Below are positions 8,231 to 16,866 of a stretch of 64,000 nt of DNA, in pieces. Within the stretch, counting starts at the first letter, position 1. Each line of letters begins with the position of its first letter. Source of the stretch: Anaerolineae bacterium. Lineage in GTDB: Bacteria; Chloroflexota; Anaerolineae; Anaerolineales; Anaerolineaceae. The DNA lies in NCBI GenBank assembly GCA_013178095.1, contig JABLXK010000003.1, forward strand, positions 62,001 through 126,000, given 5' to 3'. Made by a program: the position numbers and the translations under genes. Under the pieces are notes generated by a model. It did no database searches and was not told where the DNA came from. It was given only the letters and a program-made list of their open reading frames with translations.

Positions 8231-9704
8231 TCTTTAAAAAATTTAATAGTTTTTGGTACGATCGATCCCATTCGTCGCGTTTTCCCGGATTAAAAGACTC
8301 GACTACGAAGGATTTGCGAACCAAATCGCGCGCTTCTGCAATCGAGCCCAAATGGCCCATGGCAATTGCCTGCATCAGGACATTGCCGATCGCGGTGGCT
8401 TCCACCGGACCGGAGACTACCAAGCGACCGGTGCAATCGGCGGTGAATTGATTCAACAGGCGGTTTTGACTGCCGCCGCCGATGATGTGGATCGGGTTCA
8501 ACTGCTTCCTCACCAATTCTTCCAAACGCGTGAACACGAAGCGGTATTTCAAAGCCAGGCTTTCGAAAACGACCCGCAGGATCTCGCCTTTGGTTTGCGG
8601 AACTTGCTGCCCGCTGGATTTACAATATTTTTGGATTTTCCCCGGCATCTCGCCCGGGAAAAGGAATTGCTCAAAATCCGGGTTGATCACTGCCATGAAT
8701 GGCTGCGCTTCGGAAGCCATTTGGGTAAGCTCCTGGTACGAGTAGTCCTCGCCATGTTTCTTCCAATACCGGCGGCATTCCTGAACAATCCACATTCCGA
8801 CCACGTTTTTCAACAGGCGCCATTTTCCAAAGACGCTGCCTTCATTGGCAAAATTGTATGCCAAGGCTTTCTCGGAAAGATCCGGCGCGGAAATTTCAGC
8901 ACCGATGATCGACCAGGTGCCCGAGCTCAGCCAGGCGCAATCCGGGTTCTGCATCGGCACTGCGACCACCGCCGATCCCGTATCATGGCAGGCAGGCGCG
9001 ATGACGGTAACACCCAACAGCCGGGTATCGTTGGCAACCTCGCCGCGCAGCGGCCCCAGAACTGTGCCGGGTTCAATGATTTTTTGAAAAAGCCGGGAAG
9101 GAATATTCATGGCATCCAAAACGTCCTGGTCCCAGGTATGCGTCAGCGGGTTCAAGCATTGCGTGGTGGTAGCGTCGGTGAATTCATTGCCGACCACCCC
9201 GCTCATCCAAAAATTGAACATATCCGGCATGGTCAGGAAGGTTTCGGCAATTTCAAACAGTGGTGATTGATTTATCGACATGGACAGCAATTGATAGAGC
9301 GTGTTGAAACTGGAAAATTGCGCACCGGTTTTCAGGAAGATATCTTTGCGGGGCATTCTTTTGAAAGCTTCTTCAACCATGCCATCCGTGCGCGCGTCGC
9401 GATAATAAAAAGGATTTCCCAACAGCGCATTATTTCTATCAAGCAAGCCAAAATCGACTCCCCAGGTGTCCAACCCGACACTGGAAAACGTGAAGCCGCT
9501 GCCGGCTGCTTTAGCCATCCCGTTTTTGATCTCACTCCACATATGAAGGATGTCCCAATGGAAACCATCGGGCAGGCGCACCGGCAGGTTGATGAAGCGA
9601 TGGATTTCCTGAATTTCCATTCTGTCATCATGCAAGGCTGCGTGCATGGCACGGCCGCTTTCCGCGCCGAGATCAAAAGCCAGATAATTTCTGGGTTGGG
9701 GCAT
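8214..9704 (-). CDS. rhaB: Rhamnulokinase
   Basis: An FGGY-family kinase of about 496 residues that phosphorylates L-rhamnulose at O-1. The N-terminal actin-like fold opens with AFDLGAESGR, followed by GLDTWGVDFGLLD; the C-terminal half has PACHDTGSAVVAVP and the ATP-site IIGGGSQNRLLNQ. The ORF track begins at 9779, but MPQPRNYLAFDLG (ATG at 9704) aligns with the family N-terminus and is preceded by CATCGGAGTAACC. It is first in the minus-strand operon and has a good promoter just upstream. Confidence 0.92.
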   Translation of the reverse strand: MPQPRNYLAFDLGAESGRAMHAALHDDRMEIQEIHRFINLPVRLPDGFHWDILHMWSEIKNGMAKAAGSGFTFSSVGLDTWGVDFGLLDRNNALLGNPFYYRDARTDGMVEEAFKRMPRKDIFLKTGAQFSSFNTLYQLLSMSINQSPLFEIAETFLTMPDMFNFWMSGVVGNEFTDATTTQCLNPLTHTWDQDVLDAMNIPSRLFQKIIEPGTVLGPLRGEVANDTRLLGVTVIAPACHDTGSAVVAVPMQNPDCAWLSSGTWSIIGAEISAPDLSEKALAYNFANEGSVFGKWRLLKNVVGMWIVQECRRYWKKHGEDYSYQELTQMASEAQPFMAVINPDFEQFLFPGEMPGKIQKYCKSSGQQVPQTKGEILRVVFESLALKYRFVFTRLEELVRKQLNPIHIIGGGSQNRLLNQFTADCTGRLVVSGPVEATAIGNVLMQAIAMGHLGSIAEARDLVRKSFVVESFNPGKRDEWDRSYQKLLNFLKNESEI

Positions 9705-9750
9705 GGTTACTCCGATGAGAATGAATTTTTGATGACCTGATTCAAGATGA

Positions 9751-9779
9751 ATTGTAAAGCAAGGACTAACCTTTGACAA
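9751..9779 (-). promoter_or_regulatory. Sigma-70-like promoter of the rhaB operon
   Basis: Reading the minus strand, TTGTCA and TACAAT are separated by exactly 17 bases, each one mismatch from consensus. It lies 47 bases upstream of the rhaB start codon. Confidence 0.72.
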
Positions 9780-9800
9780 TAGAAAATGTCATTTTTCTTT

Positions 9801-9825
9801 TTGATTAACCTATTGGGTAAATCAA
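9801..9825. promoter_or_regulatory. Inverted repeat upstream of the rhaB promoter, likely operator
   Basis: TTGATTAACC-TATTG-GGTAAATCAA is a 10-5-10 inverted repeat with nine of ten positions matching. It lies 21 bases upstream of the -35 element, a position typical of an activator site. The regulator gene is not identifiable in the window. Confidence 0.55.
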
Positions 9826-9931
9826 TTTATTATCTAAAAAGTACAATGGATAAAAACGTAACATATGAATGGAAAAAGAATTTGTATGAGAGCAAAAAAA
9901 CCGCGTGATCCTCTTGTCTCCGTAAAAAGGA

Positions 9932-9937
9932 TATAAT
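9932..9937 (+). promoter_or_regulatory. Possible -10 element of the CDGSH gene
   Basis: A consensus TATAAT about 45 bases upstream of the CDGSH start. No well-spaced -35 box is visible (TTGTCT lies only 12 bases away), so this is tentative. Confidence 0.35.
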
Positions 9938-9981
9938 TTCGAATCTGAATTTGAAGCGAAAGCTTGATTGTGGATAAAAAA

Positions 9982-10731
9982 ATGGCAAACCAGACGGAAA
10001 AAAATCGAAAAGATCCACGAATTGAAATTGAGATTGACGGCCCTTATCGCGTATATGGCGAGGTCCCCCTGGTGCATAAAACCCAGGTGGTCTCCGAGTA
10101 TGGCGAACCCTTGACCTGGAAGAAAGAAAGGGTATACGAAACACCAAAATCAAACCAGAGCGATCATTACAGCCTGTGCCGCTGCGGCCACTCAAAGGAC
10201 AAACCCTTCTGTGACGGCTCGCACGCCGAAGAAAACTTTGACGGAAAAGAGACCGCGGCAATCGGCAACACCGCAGAACGCCAATTTGTTCAGGAAGGCG
10301 AAGGATTGGTGGTGAAGCGCGACGGATATCTGTGCATGCTCTCGGGGTATTGCGGAAACCGGAAAACCACCATCGGGCGGATGATGAGCCAAACTGCTGA
10401 GCCAGCTGTGCGCGCCGAGATCATCGCCATGATCGAACGCTGCCCCTCAGGCACGTATACCTATGCCATGAGCCCGGACGAAGCAGACATTGAACCCGAC
10501 CTACCGGTGCAGATCGCGGTCACCACCGAGATCACATCCGATGGACCGATTGAAGGTTCGCTGTGGGTGACCGGCAATATCCCGGTCGAACGTTCGGATG
10601 GCAAACCCTTTGAAACGCGCAACCGAGTGACACTGTGCAATTGCGGGCAATCTTGCCAAAAGCCGCTTTGCGACGGCAGCCACCGCCGCATTCAGCAAGC
10701 CGAGCTGCGCAAGAAAAAAAGCCAATCCTGA
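9982..10731 (+). CDS. Double CDGSH iron-sulfur protein
   Basis: About 249 residues. Two complete CDGSH-type 2Fe-2S binding motifs are visible: CRCGHSKDKPFCDGSH near residue 58 and CNCGQSCQKPLCDGSH near 215, each with the three-cysteine, one-histidine ligand set. Between them is a cysteine-containing stretch (LCMLSGYCGNR, then ERCPSGTY) reminiscent of a divergent ferredoxin-like segment. Such proteins bind redox-active 2Fe-2S clusters in the cytoplasm; the physiological partner is unknown. The ORF track starts at TTG 9964, but ATG 9982 (MANQTEK) seems more likely. It is convergent with the next gene, with 8 bases between. Confidence 0.86.
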   Translation: MANQTEKNRKDPRIEIEIDGPYRVYGEVPLVHKTQVVSEYGEPLTWKKERVYETPKSNQSDHYSLCRCGHSKDKPFCDGSHAEENFDGKETAAIGNTAERQFVQEGEGLVVKRDGYLCMLSGYCGNRKTTIGRMMSQTAEPAVRAEIIAMIERCPSGTYTYAMSPDEADIEPDLPVQIAVTTEITSDGPIEGSLWVTGNIPVERSDGKPFETRNRVTLCNCGQSCQKPLCDGSHRRIQQAELRKKKSQS

Positions 10732-10739
10732 AGACGAAT

Positions 10740-11819
10740 TTACTTCGGGCCGGGTAACTTTGCTTCTACTTCCGAAGCCAGTACTACCTGATTGCGACCA
10801 CGTTCTTTTGCCAGATATAATGCGGCGTCAGCCTGGTCGATCAATGCATGGATGCAATCACCGTGGATGGGGAAAGTTGCAATCCCGATGGAAACAGTGG
10901 TTGATATCTTTTGTTTGTCCTTCACAACGTAAAGCTGGCCGAGCATCCTGCGTATGAATTGCGCTTTCTTAACAGCTTGCTGAGCCGGCATATTCTTGAA
11001 TGACAAGAGAATTTCATCTCCGCCCAGGCGGCAGGAAAAATCATCCGAGCGTGTCAGCGACTTGATGCACATGCCGATTTTTTCCAATATAGCATCCCCC
11101 AGCAGGTGTCCGTAGACATCGTTGATATTTTTGAAATGATCGATATCAATAATAAAGATGCTGCAGGGCAGGTCAAGTTTGCGGCATTGGGCAAGTTGCT
11201 GCGATAGGACTTCTTCCATCATTCTGCGATTGGATAAACCAGTCAACGCGTCGCGGCAGGCCTGCTCTTTGAGCTGGTCGTGCAGGATATTGATTTCCTG
11301 GATCTGTTTTTGCAGCGATTTCGATTGCAGGCGTAGCTTGTCTTCAGCCATCTTGCGATCGGTTATATCGCTTGAAATACCGTAGGTTCCGATGATCTGT
11401 CCGCTTTCGCCATAAAGCGGCATTTTGGTGGTCAACACCCAGGTATCCGGCCGGTTGGGCCAGGTTTCTCTTTCCTCTGTGCTGATGGTTTTACCGGTAC
11501 GCATGATCTTTTGTTCATCACGGAAAGCCCGCCGGGCATGTTCCGGGCTGAAAAAATCGAAATCGGATTTACCGATCGCGGCGGATGGATCATCCAGACC
11601 AAACGCTTCAGCCAGGGATTTCGATATCCGAATGAACCGGCTGTTGCAATCCTTGAAATAAATGTGTTCCGGAAGGTTATTCATTAACGAATTCAAGAGA
11701 TAGCGATCGTTGACGTGCAAGGAATGTTTTTGGTTGAATGATTTATTCCGCGCGGCAGGAATTGCCGATTCGTCGACCGTGATTTCGATTGATTGAGGTT
11801 TAGTTCCAGATTTTTTCAT
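10740..11819 (-). CDS. PAS-GGDEF diguanylate cyclase
   Basis: A 359-residue soluble protein: N-terminal PAS domain (about residues 40-160, ending GTYGISSDITDRK), a short coiled-coil linker, then a GGDEF domain beginning RDALTGLSNRR. The active-site loop is GGDEI instead of GGDEF, a tolerated variant. An intact inhibitory RxxD (RSDD) sits five residues before it, so the protein probably makes c-di-GMP under product inhibition. With no membrane segment it should sense an internal signal through PAS. It is monocistronic. Confidence 0.9.
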   Translation of the reverse strand: MKKSGTKPQSIEITVDESAIPAARNKSFNQKHSLHVNDRYLLNSLMNNLPEHIYFKDCNSRFIRISKSLAEAFGLDDPSAAIGKSDFDFFSPEHARRAFRDEQKIMRTGKTISTEERETWPNRPDTWVLTTKMPLYGESGQIIGTYGISSDITDRKMAEDKLRLQSKSLQKQIQEINILHDQLKEQACRDALTGLSNRRMMEEVLSQQLAQCRKLDLPCSIFIIDIDHFKNINDVYGHLLGDAILEKIGMCIKSLTRSDDFSCRLGGDEILLSFKNMPAQQAVKKAQFIRRMLGQLYVVKDKQKISTTVSIGIATFPIHGDCIHALIDQADAALYLAKERGRNQVVLASEVEAKLPGPK

Positions 11820-11926
11820 ATTTACCCCGATCCAAGAACGATGAAAGCCTCAATGGTTTATTTTTAGATTATTATGACTTCTCCATATCTTTATTACGAA
11901 TAAAAAAAAGAGTGAATCCTTAACCC

Positions 11927-12778
11927 TTACAACTGCGGTGGTTTGGTTTCGATGTATTTCCGCATGACATCCAGCGGCCAGGTTCCCTGCCAGTCGGCCC
12001 CGAAATGGGTCGGGTATAGCTGCACCAGCAGCCAGGTCACTCCGATTTCAGCGTATGCGCTTGCTCGGGCGGCCGCCTGCGCAGGCGGCAAGCTATAGGC
12101 CACGTCGAAAGGCAGAGCCGGGTCGCGCAACGAGCAGGTAAAACTGATGGCTTCCTTTAACTCGCTCATATCGTTATCGATGCCTGGGCTGGTTTGCGGC
12201 ACCATGCCATCCCAGCGCGCCATGCGGCGGAAAGGTGCTTTATGCGGCCAATTGCCCGCGACCCAAACCGGGATGCGCGGCTGCTGCACGGGTTTGGGCA
12301 GAAAATGGCTCGTCTTGATGTGGTAATAATTACCATCAAAGGCAAAGGGTTCTCCGCTCCATAAACCATTAACGATCTCCAACCCTTCATCCAACATGCC
12401 GGCGCGTTTCCTGAGGTTCATCTCTTCCCCGAAGTTATCCCACTCTACTTCCGAACCACCGCTGCTGCCGAGGCCGACGCCCAGAATTAGACGGCCATTG
12501 GAGAGCCGATCAAGCGTGAGCGCTTCGCGCGCTACTTTCCATGGCCGGCGGCGCGGCAGGGGAGTGATCAACGCGCCCAGGCGTATGCGTTCGGTGCGCG
12601 TGGCAACCGCGCTCAATGATACCCAGGCGTCGGCCACGTCTGTGGGCCAGTAGCGTGTGATGTGATCCCAGAGAAAAAAACCGTCCCAGCCGGCTTGCTC
12701 GGCGCTTACTGCCAGGTCGCTCAACAGCCGCGCATCACCATAGGGTCCAAAATTGGGCAGGTAGACCCCAAATTTCAT
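11927..12778 (-). CDS. LLM-class flavin/F420-dependent oxidoreductase
   Basis: A luciferase-like TIM barrel of 283 residues beginning MKFGVYLPNFGPYGDA, with the family signatures WDGFFLWDHI, RIRLGALITPLPRRRPWKVARE and GRLILGVGLGS. Such enzymes use FMN or F420. The cofactor cannot be decided from sequence alone, though F420-type proteins are frequent in Chloroflexota. The ORF-track start at 12844 adds an unrelated N-terminus; GGAGGACTTTTTCGCC directly before the ATG at 12778 decides the start. It is monocistronic and the substrate is unknown. Confidence 0.86.
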   Translation of the reverse strand: MKFGVYLPNFGPYGDARLLSDLAVSAEQAGWDGFFLWDHITRYWPTDVADAWVSLSAVATRTERIRLGALITPLPRRRPWKVAREALTLDRLSNGRLILGVGLGSSGGSEVEWDNFGEEMNLRKRAGMLDEGLEIVNGLWSGEPFAFDGNYYHIKTSHFLPKPVQQPRIPVWVAGNWPHKAPFRRMARWDGMVPQTSPGIDNDMSELKEAISFTCSLRDPALPFDVAYSLPPAQAAARASAYAEIGVTWLLVQLYPTHFGADWQGTWPLDVMRKYIETKPPQL

Positions 12779-12943
12779 GGCGAAAAAGTCCTCCTGATTA
12801 CCGCTTTGATTATACCCGACTGGATTCCGGAGCATTATGATCAATCATCCCGATTTTTGCGCCAAGCCGCACCCTTGAGGGAAGATGGCTATGGTATAAA
12901 GAAATAGAATGACTCTTCTCTCGTTGCGGAAAAACGGTGCGTG

Positions 12944-13855
12944 ATGAATAGAACGACAGCCGACGAAAAAAAGAAAAAACCGACCGGAACTCTATTGTGG
13001 TTGGTTATCGCGGTATACACCTTTCTGCTGCCGAACGCCCGTTTGGCATACGATGCCATTGTGAATGTATACGGGCAGAATGCCGCCGGCAGAGTGCCCA
13101 TCATCACCGTGTGCATCCTGGGATTGATTTACGCATTGGCGGTTTACCGCGTTCATAAAAGTTTGCGCAACCTGATCTTCCTGATCCCGTGCGGTGTTAT
13201 CGCCTACCTGATCATGCACCTGGAAAAAAATCCGAACAAGCACATTCACATCCCGGAATACGTGCTCATGGCCTGGCTGCTCTTTGCGGCGCTTTCCAAA
13301 GGCTATGCCAGCCGGGATTTGTATTTGCTGATATTTTTATGCACAGCCGCATTGGGGGTGGTGGATGAGCTGGAACAGGGTATTCATCCTGCCCGGTTTT
13401 ACGGATGGAGCGACATGATCGTCAACAGCGCTTCCGGATTGATCGGCATTTTCACGCTTATGGGAATTAAACAAACCCAAAAAGCCGACTGGCAGTGGGC
13501 GAAAATGTTAAAGAAATCGATCGCTCCGACAGGTTTGGTGGTGGCTGGATTGGCCGGCGCGGTGATCATGTGCGTATCCCTTTTTAGAGTTCAGGCTCAA
13601 GGCGTCTTTTGGGGCGTTTACCCGCAATGGCTCTTTTATTGGAATATGCTCTATTTATTACTGGCTGCAATGCTGATAATTTCCGGTCGATACGAAATTC
13701 AAGTTCATAATCGACAACAAGTATTACAAAATGAATCTGCGTTTTCGTATGAAGCAAATATTATCCGTTTATGGATATTGCCTTTGTCAGTAATCATGGC
13801 GTATATGTATGTGTTAGTGATCTATACTGCCGTATCAGGAGTGCCATTTCGTTGA
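12944..13855 (+). CDS. VanZ-like polytopic membrane protein
   Basis: A roughly 303-residue protein with about eight hydrophobic segments. The central part (HIPEYVLMAWLLFAAL, then DELEQGIHPARFYGWSD followed by a hydrophobic helix) is the VanZ-like arrangement: a D/E-rich loop preceding a conserved D and N. VanZ-like proteins sit in the inner membrane, and most have no known function beyond an effect on glycopeptide response in enterococci. GTG 12941 and ATG 12944 are both possible starts, with a weak ribosome site. It is monocistronic and followed by a hairpin. Confidence 0.72.
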   Translation: MNRTTADEKKKKPTGTLLWLVIAVYTFLLPNARLAYDAIVNVYGQNAAGRVPIITVCILGLIYALAVYRVHKSLRNLIFLIPCGVIAYLIMHLEKNPNKHIHIPEYVLMAWLLFAALSKGYASRDLYLLIFLCTAALGVVDELEQGIHPARFYGWSDMIVNSASGLIGIFTLMGIKQTQKADWQWAKMLKKSIAPTGLVVAGLAGAVIMCVSLFRVQAQGVFWGVYPQWLFYWNMLYLLLAAMLIISGRYEIQVHNRQQVLQNESAFSYEANIIRLWILPLSVIMAYMYVLVIYTAVSGVPFR

Positions 13856-13879
13856 AAATATACCAAAACCTATTATAAA

Positions 13880-13913
13880 GAACTGACAACTCTGTCCCCG
13901 AAGTTGTCAGTTC
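13880..13913. terminator. Hairpin terminator between convergent genes
   Basis: GAACTGACAACT pairs with AGTTGTCAGTTC, 12 perfect base pairs and a 10-base loop. It lies between the VanZ-like gene and the small membrane-protein gene on the other strand. Confidence 0.7.
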
Positions 13914-13938
13914 ATTGTGTAGTTAGTGATTGTCTTGA

Positions 13939-14160
13939 TTATAAACCCAGGTTTTTCAACGCCGCGTAGACCAGGAAGGCCGGCCAGACCAGCGCTTTCA
14001 GAAAACCCAGCACGCCCATCCCGAAGGTAGCCGCGTTTCCAATGAAATACACACAGGCACCGATGAAACCCAACCCGTAAACCGCTCCGCAGGAACCATC
14101 GCGGTGAACCATTTTTACCTTGCGGCAATCATTTTCCTTGACATTTGTTTCCGTTTCCAT
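13939..14160 (-). CDS. Small membrane protein, 73 residues
   Basis: A short protein with a polar N-terminus followed by two hydrophobic segments (YGLGFIGACVYFIGNAATFG and VLGFLKALVWPAFLVYAAL). AAAAGGAGTAAAA immediately precedes the ATG, which strongly supports translation. It resembles short uncharacterised inner-membrane proteins common in bacteria. No function can be assigned. It is transcribed alone, convergent with the VanZ-like gene. Confidence 0.72.
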   Translation of the reverse strand: METETNVKENDCRKVKMVHRDGSCGAVYGLGFIGACVYFIGNAATFGMGVLGFLKALVWPAFLVYAALKNLGL

Positions 14161-14246
14161 TTTTACTCCTTTTCATTTTCCAATGATATATACGCAATTG
14201 CTTGTTCAGGGTTTTGCAGGAGGGGAAGAATTCGAAACGGGACGTC

Positions 14247-14277
14247 AAGACCACCGAAGAGACTCTTCGATGGTCTT
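14247..14277. terminator. Imperfect palindromic hairpin in a 259-bp intergenic stretch
   Basis: AAGACCA-C-CGAAGAG-A-CTCTTCG-A-TGGTCTT forms two 7-bp arms with one mismatch. It lies between the end of the four-gene signalling operon and the start of the small membrane-protein gene, both on the minus strand. It could end the operon or act as an operator; no T tract is obvious. Confidence 0.45.
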
Positions 14278-14419
14278 GGAAGTATTGATTAGAACTCCAC
14301 GTTTGATAAAGAAGTTGGTTTTACTTTTTGAATTTGTATCATCCAATGCAATTTATGAAGATTCTGATATGCAGGATGATCCTTCCGATAGGAATTCGAG
14401 AGGTTTGATTAATTCCTGA

Positions 14420-14824
14420 TTATTTAATCTCGAGAGGAGCGCCCCGGGTTGATAGAGAATTCTTCACTAACCGTTCGATGTGCCCCAATAGGCGATCGAT
14501 ATCCAACGGTTTGATTAACGTTACCAATGCCCCATTGCGGATTCCCTGAATGATCAAATCATCGTCTGAATATGCGGTCATCAGGATGAACGGAGCATCC
14601 GGTTGAATCGATTTCAACGCGCAGAGCAGGTCGATGCCATTCATACGCTCCATCTTGATATCGGAAAGCACGCAACTGTAAACATTGCTGCGGGCAAATT
14701 CCAGAGCGCCAAAACCGGATTGGGCGACATCCACCTGGTAACCCTTTGACGTGAAGATATCCGCCAAAGTCTTTCCGTTCAGCGGGTCGTCGTCAACGAT
14801 TAATAAGCGCGGTTTATTCATCAT
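14420..14824 (-). CDS. Single-domain response regulator
   Basis: A 134-residue CheY-like receiver with no output domain. Acidic pocket DDD near the N-terminus, phospho-acceptor Asp in CVLSDIKMERMNG near residue 56, Thr in LMTAY near 83 and Lys in LIKPLD near 105 are all present. It overlaps the 3' end of the hybrid kinase gene by 11 bases, so the two are translationally coupled. It is the last gene of the signalling operon and is probably a phosphate acceptor or relay. GATG at 14821 is an alternative start one codon in. Confidence 0.88.
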   Translation of the reverse strand: MMNKPRLLIVDDDPLNGKTLADIFTSKGYQVDVAQSGFGALEFARSNVYSCVLSDIKMERMNGIDLLCALKSIQPDAPFILMTAYSDDDLIIQGIRNGALVTLIKPLDIDRLLGHIERLVKNSLSTRGAPLEIK

Positions 14825-16478
14825 TCAAACTCAGAGGAAGAATTATGGTGAAAGTACTTCCCTTACCCGGTGTGCTGGCGACTTTGATTTTTCCGCCATT
14901 CGCTTCGATGAATTTTTTGGATACTGCCAATCCAAGCCCGATCCCGCGCGCTTTTGTGGTGAACAGGGGCGTAAACAACTTGCGTTTGTCACTGGCGCTG
15001 ATCCCGGTGCCGTTATCTGCGATTGAGATATGCGCTTCTTTTTTCGATTGTGTGCAATTTATTTTAACTCTGCCTCCCTGCGGTAAGGCTTGATAGGCAT
15101 TGCCGAGGATGTTGATCACAGCCTGCATGATTTGGTTTTGGTCGACGTTGATTTTTCCAATTTCATCGATGCCGGTAACTTCCACCTGAACGTTTTCAGG
15201 CGGCGGGCATTGTTCGAGTGAAGCCTTAATTAATTCCGCGACACTGGTCTTAGATTTGTCCAGCATAGGTTCTTTGGCGAAATTCAACAAATCCGTGATG
15301 ATTTTGTTCGAGCGCTTGACTTGTGATGATATCAAGTCGATATATTCTTTGGTCTTTTCATTTTCTCCGGACACGCTTGATTTCAAAATATAAATTGCGT
15401 TGCTGATCACCCCCAGCGGATTGCGCAATTCATGACCGACACTGCCGGCCAACTGCCCAAGGGTGGCCAATTTCTCTTTGGCAAGCAATTCCTTGTGGGC
15501 TTTTTCCAGTTCCCGGGAGCGCTCGGCGACCAGCTCTTCCAGGTGATTGGAATATTTTTCCAGTTCCAGTTCGGCTTCTTTGCGTTTGGTGATATCTTCT
15601 ACAATCCCGATTACCCGCGCAGCTTCGTTCTTCTCATCTTTCTCTGTGATCGCCCCGACATCCCTGAACCATTTATAGCTTCCTGAGACGGTTTTGATGC
15701 GGTATTCCACCTCATAAGTCTCCGCTCTCCCTTCCAGGTGGTCGCGCATGGCTTGCATGGCTTTGGGATAATCGTCAGGATGCAGCAGCCGGGTAAAATC
15801 CTCATACGTCTGGAACATCTCGGGAGGGAAGCCGATCAGATCCACTTTGCGCTTGTCGAATGACACCCTGCCGGACGGCAGCTGCATTTCCCACCAGGCC
15901 AGGTTACCGGCACGTAAACCGGCTTCGATGCGGTAAGTCAATTCCTTGCTGGTTTGGACCATCTCGGAAAGTTTCTGATTGGTTTTTTCCAACTCCAGCA
16001 GCTTGTCTTCCATCTTGCGGATGAGGGCTTCGTTATATTTCTTGAGAAACACCTCTTCCCCATTCAGATTATCCACGGATTTCACCAGAACTCCACGCTG
16101 GTATTCCTCCAGGACGTCTCGAATGATTTCGATGAACCGGGAGGGTTCGGCGGGTTTGCGAATGAAACGGGCTGCACCCAGACTGAGAGAAAATTCTTCA
16201 TCCTTGAGATCGGTGTAGGTTGCGGTGTAAAAAATGAAGGGTATGCTTTTTAATATTTCATTTGACTTCCATTGGCGGCATAGGGCAAATCCATCCATTC
16301 CGGGCATGAGAATATCCGAGATAACCAAATCCGGTGGGTTGGCAATGGCAATTTCCAGCGCCTCATTTCCACTTTTTGCTTGAAGAGATCGATACCCGTT
16401 TCCCTCCAACAGGACCTGAAGCAAATAAAGGTTCTGTTCATTGTCATCCACTATCAGGATGTTCTTTTTCTCAGCCAT
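14814..16478 (-). CDS. Receiver-PAS-histidine kinase hybrid
   Basis: 554 residues: N-terminal receiver (IVDDNEQN, Asp in LVISDILMPGMDG), a coiled-coil stretch near 145-180, PAS/PAC near 185-310 (ending ARVIGIVEDITKRKEAE), a coiled coil, HisKA with H-box VGHELRNPLGV near 350, and an HATPase domain with ADNGTGIS and ARGIGLGLAVSKKF. There is no membrane segment, so it is cytoplasmic. The receiver-first architecture means it is probably phosphorylated by, or tuned by, the upstream membrane kinase, then signals to the small receiver encoded after it. It starts 13 bases after the preceding receiver gene. Confidence 0.9.
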   Translation of the reverse strand: MAEKKNILIVDDNEQNLYLLQVLLEGNGYRSLQAKSGNEALEIAIANPPDLVISDILMPGMDGFALCRQWKSNEILKSIPFIFYTATYTDLKDEEFSLSLGAARFIRKPAEPSRFIEIIRDVLEEYQRGVLVKSVDNLNGEEVFLKKYNEALIRKMEDKLLELEKTNQKLSEMVQTSKELTYRIEAGLRAGNLAWWEMQLPSGRVSFDKRKVDLIGFPPEMFQTYEDFTRLLHPDDYPKAMQAMRDHLEGRAETYEVEYRIKTVSGSYKWFRDVGAITEKDEKNEAARVIGIVEDITKRKEAELELEKYSNHLEELVAERSRELEKAHKELLAKEKLATLGQLAGSVGHELRNPLGVISNAIYILKSSVSGENEKTKEYIDLISSQVKRSNKIITDLLNFAKEPMLDKSKTSVAELIKASLEQCPPPENVQVEVTGIDEIGKINVDQNQIMQAVINILGNAYQALPQGGRVKINCTQSKKEAHISIADNGTGISASDKRKLFTPLFTTKARGIGLGLAVSKKFIEANGGKIKVASTPGKGSTFTIILPLSLNDE

Positions 16479-16491
16479 TTGTTTCCCCTTT

Positions 16492-16866
16492 TTAATTTTG
16501 CTTTATTAAAAACGATTCGATATATGGAATGATTGTTTCGGGATTGATCGGTTTGGTTACATAACCCGTACATCCGGCTGCGAGCGCTTTTTCCTTGTCA
16601 CCCACCATGGCATACGACGTTACAGCAATAATGGGTATTTTTTGACCGCCATACATCTCCCGCAGTTTTTCGGCAACCTGATATCCATTCATGCCCGGCA
16701 GTTGAATATCCAAAAGGATGAGATCAGGACTCACCTGGTTAACGAGATCAATGCCTGATTGACCATCATGCGCCGGGAAAACCTGATATCCGTGTTTTTC
16801 CAGGATGAATGTGATCAGGTAAAGGTTCTGCTCGTTATCTTCAATAACTAATACTTTTTTGCTCAT
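16492..16866 (-). CDS. Single-domain response regulator
   Basis: A 124-residue CheY-like receiver beginning MSKKVLVIEDNEQN, with acceptor Asp in LILLDIQLPGMNG near residue 52, Thr in IAVTSYAM near 83 and Lys in YVTKPINPE near 107. The ORF-track start (16926) lies inside the kinase gene. ATG 16866 gives a 4-base ATGA overlap with the kinase stop, indicating tight coupling to that kinase. No output domain is present. Confidence 0.92.
   Translation of the reverse strand: MSKKVLVIEDNEQNLYLITFILEKHGYQVFPAHDGQSGIDLVNQVSPDLILLDIQLPGMNGYQVAEKLREMYGGQKIPIIAVTSYAMVGDKEKALAAGCTGYVTKPINPETIIPYIESFLIKQN

Noticed and set aside
8253-9266. A 337-residue ORF on the plus strand
   Set aside because: It is antisense to rhamnulokinase and has no recognisable motif.
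14120-14419. A 99-residue ORF on the plus strand between signalling genes
   Set aside because: No ribosome site, no motif, and it overlaps both the small membrane-protein start and a palindromic hairpin.
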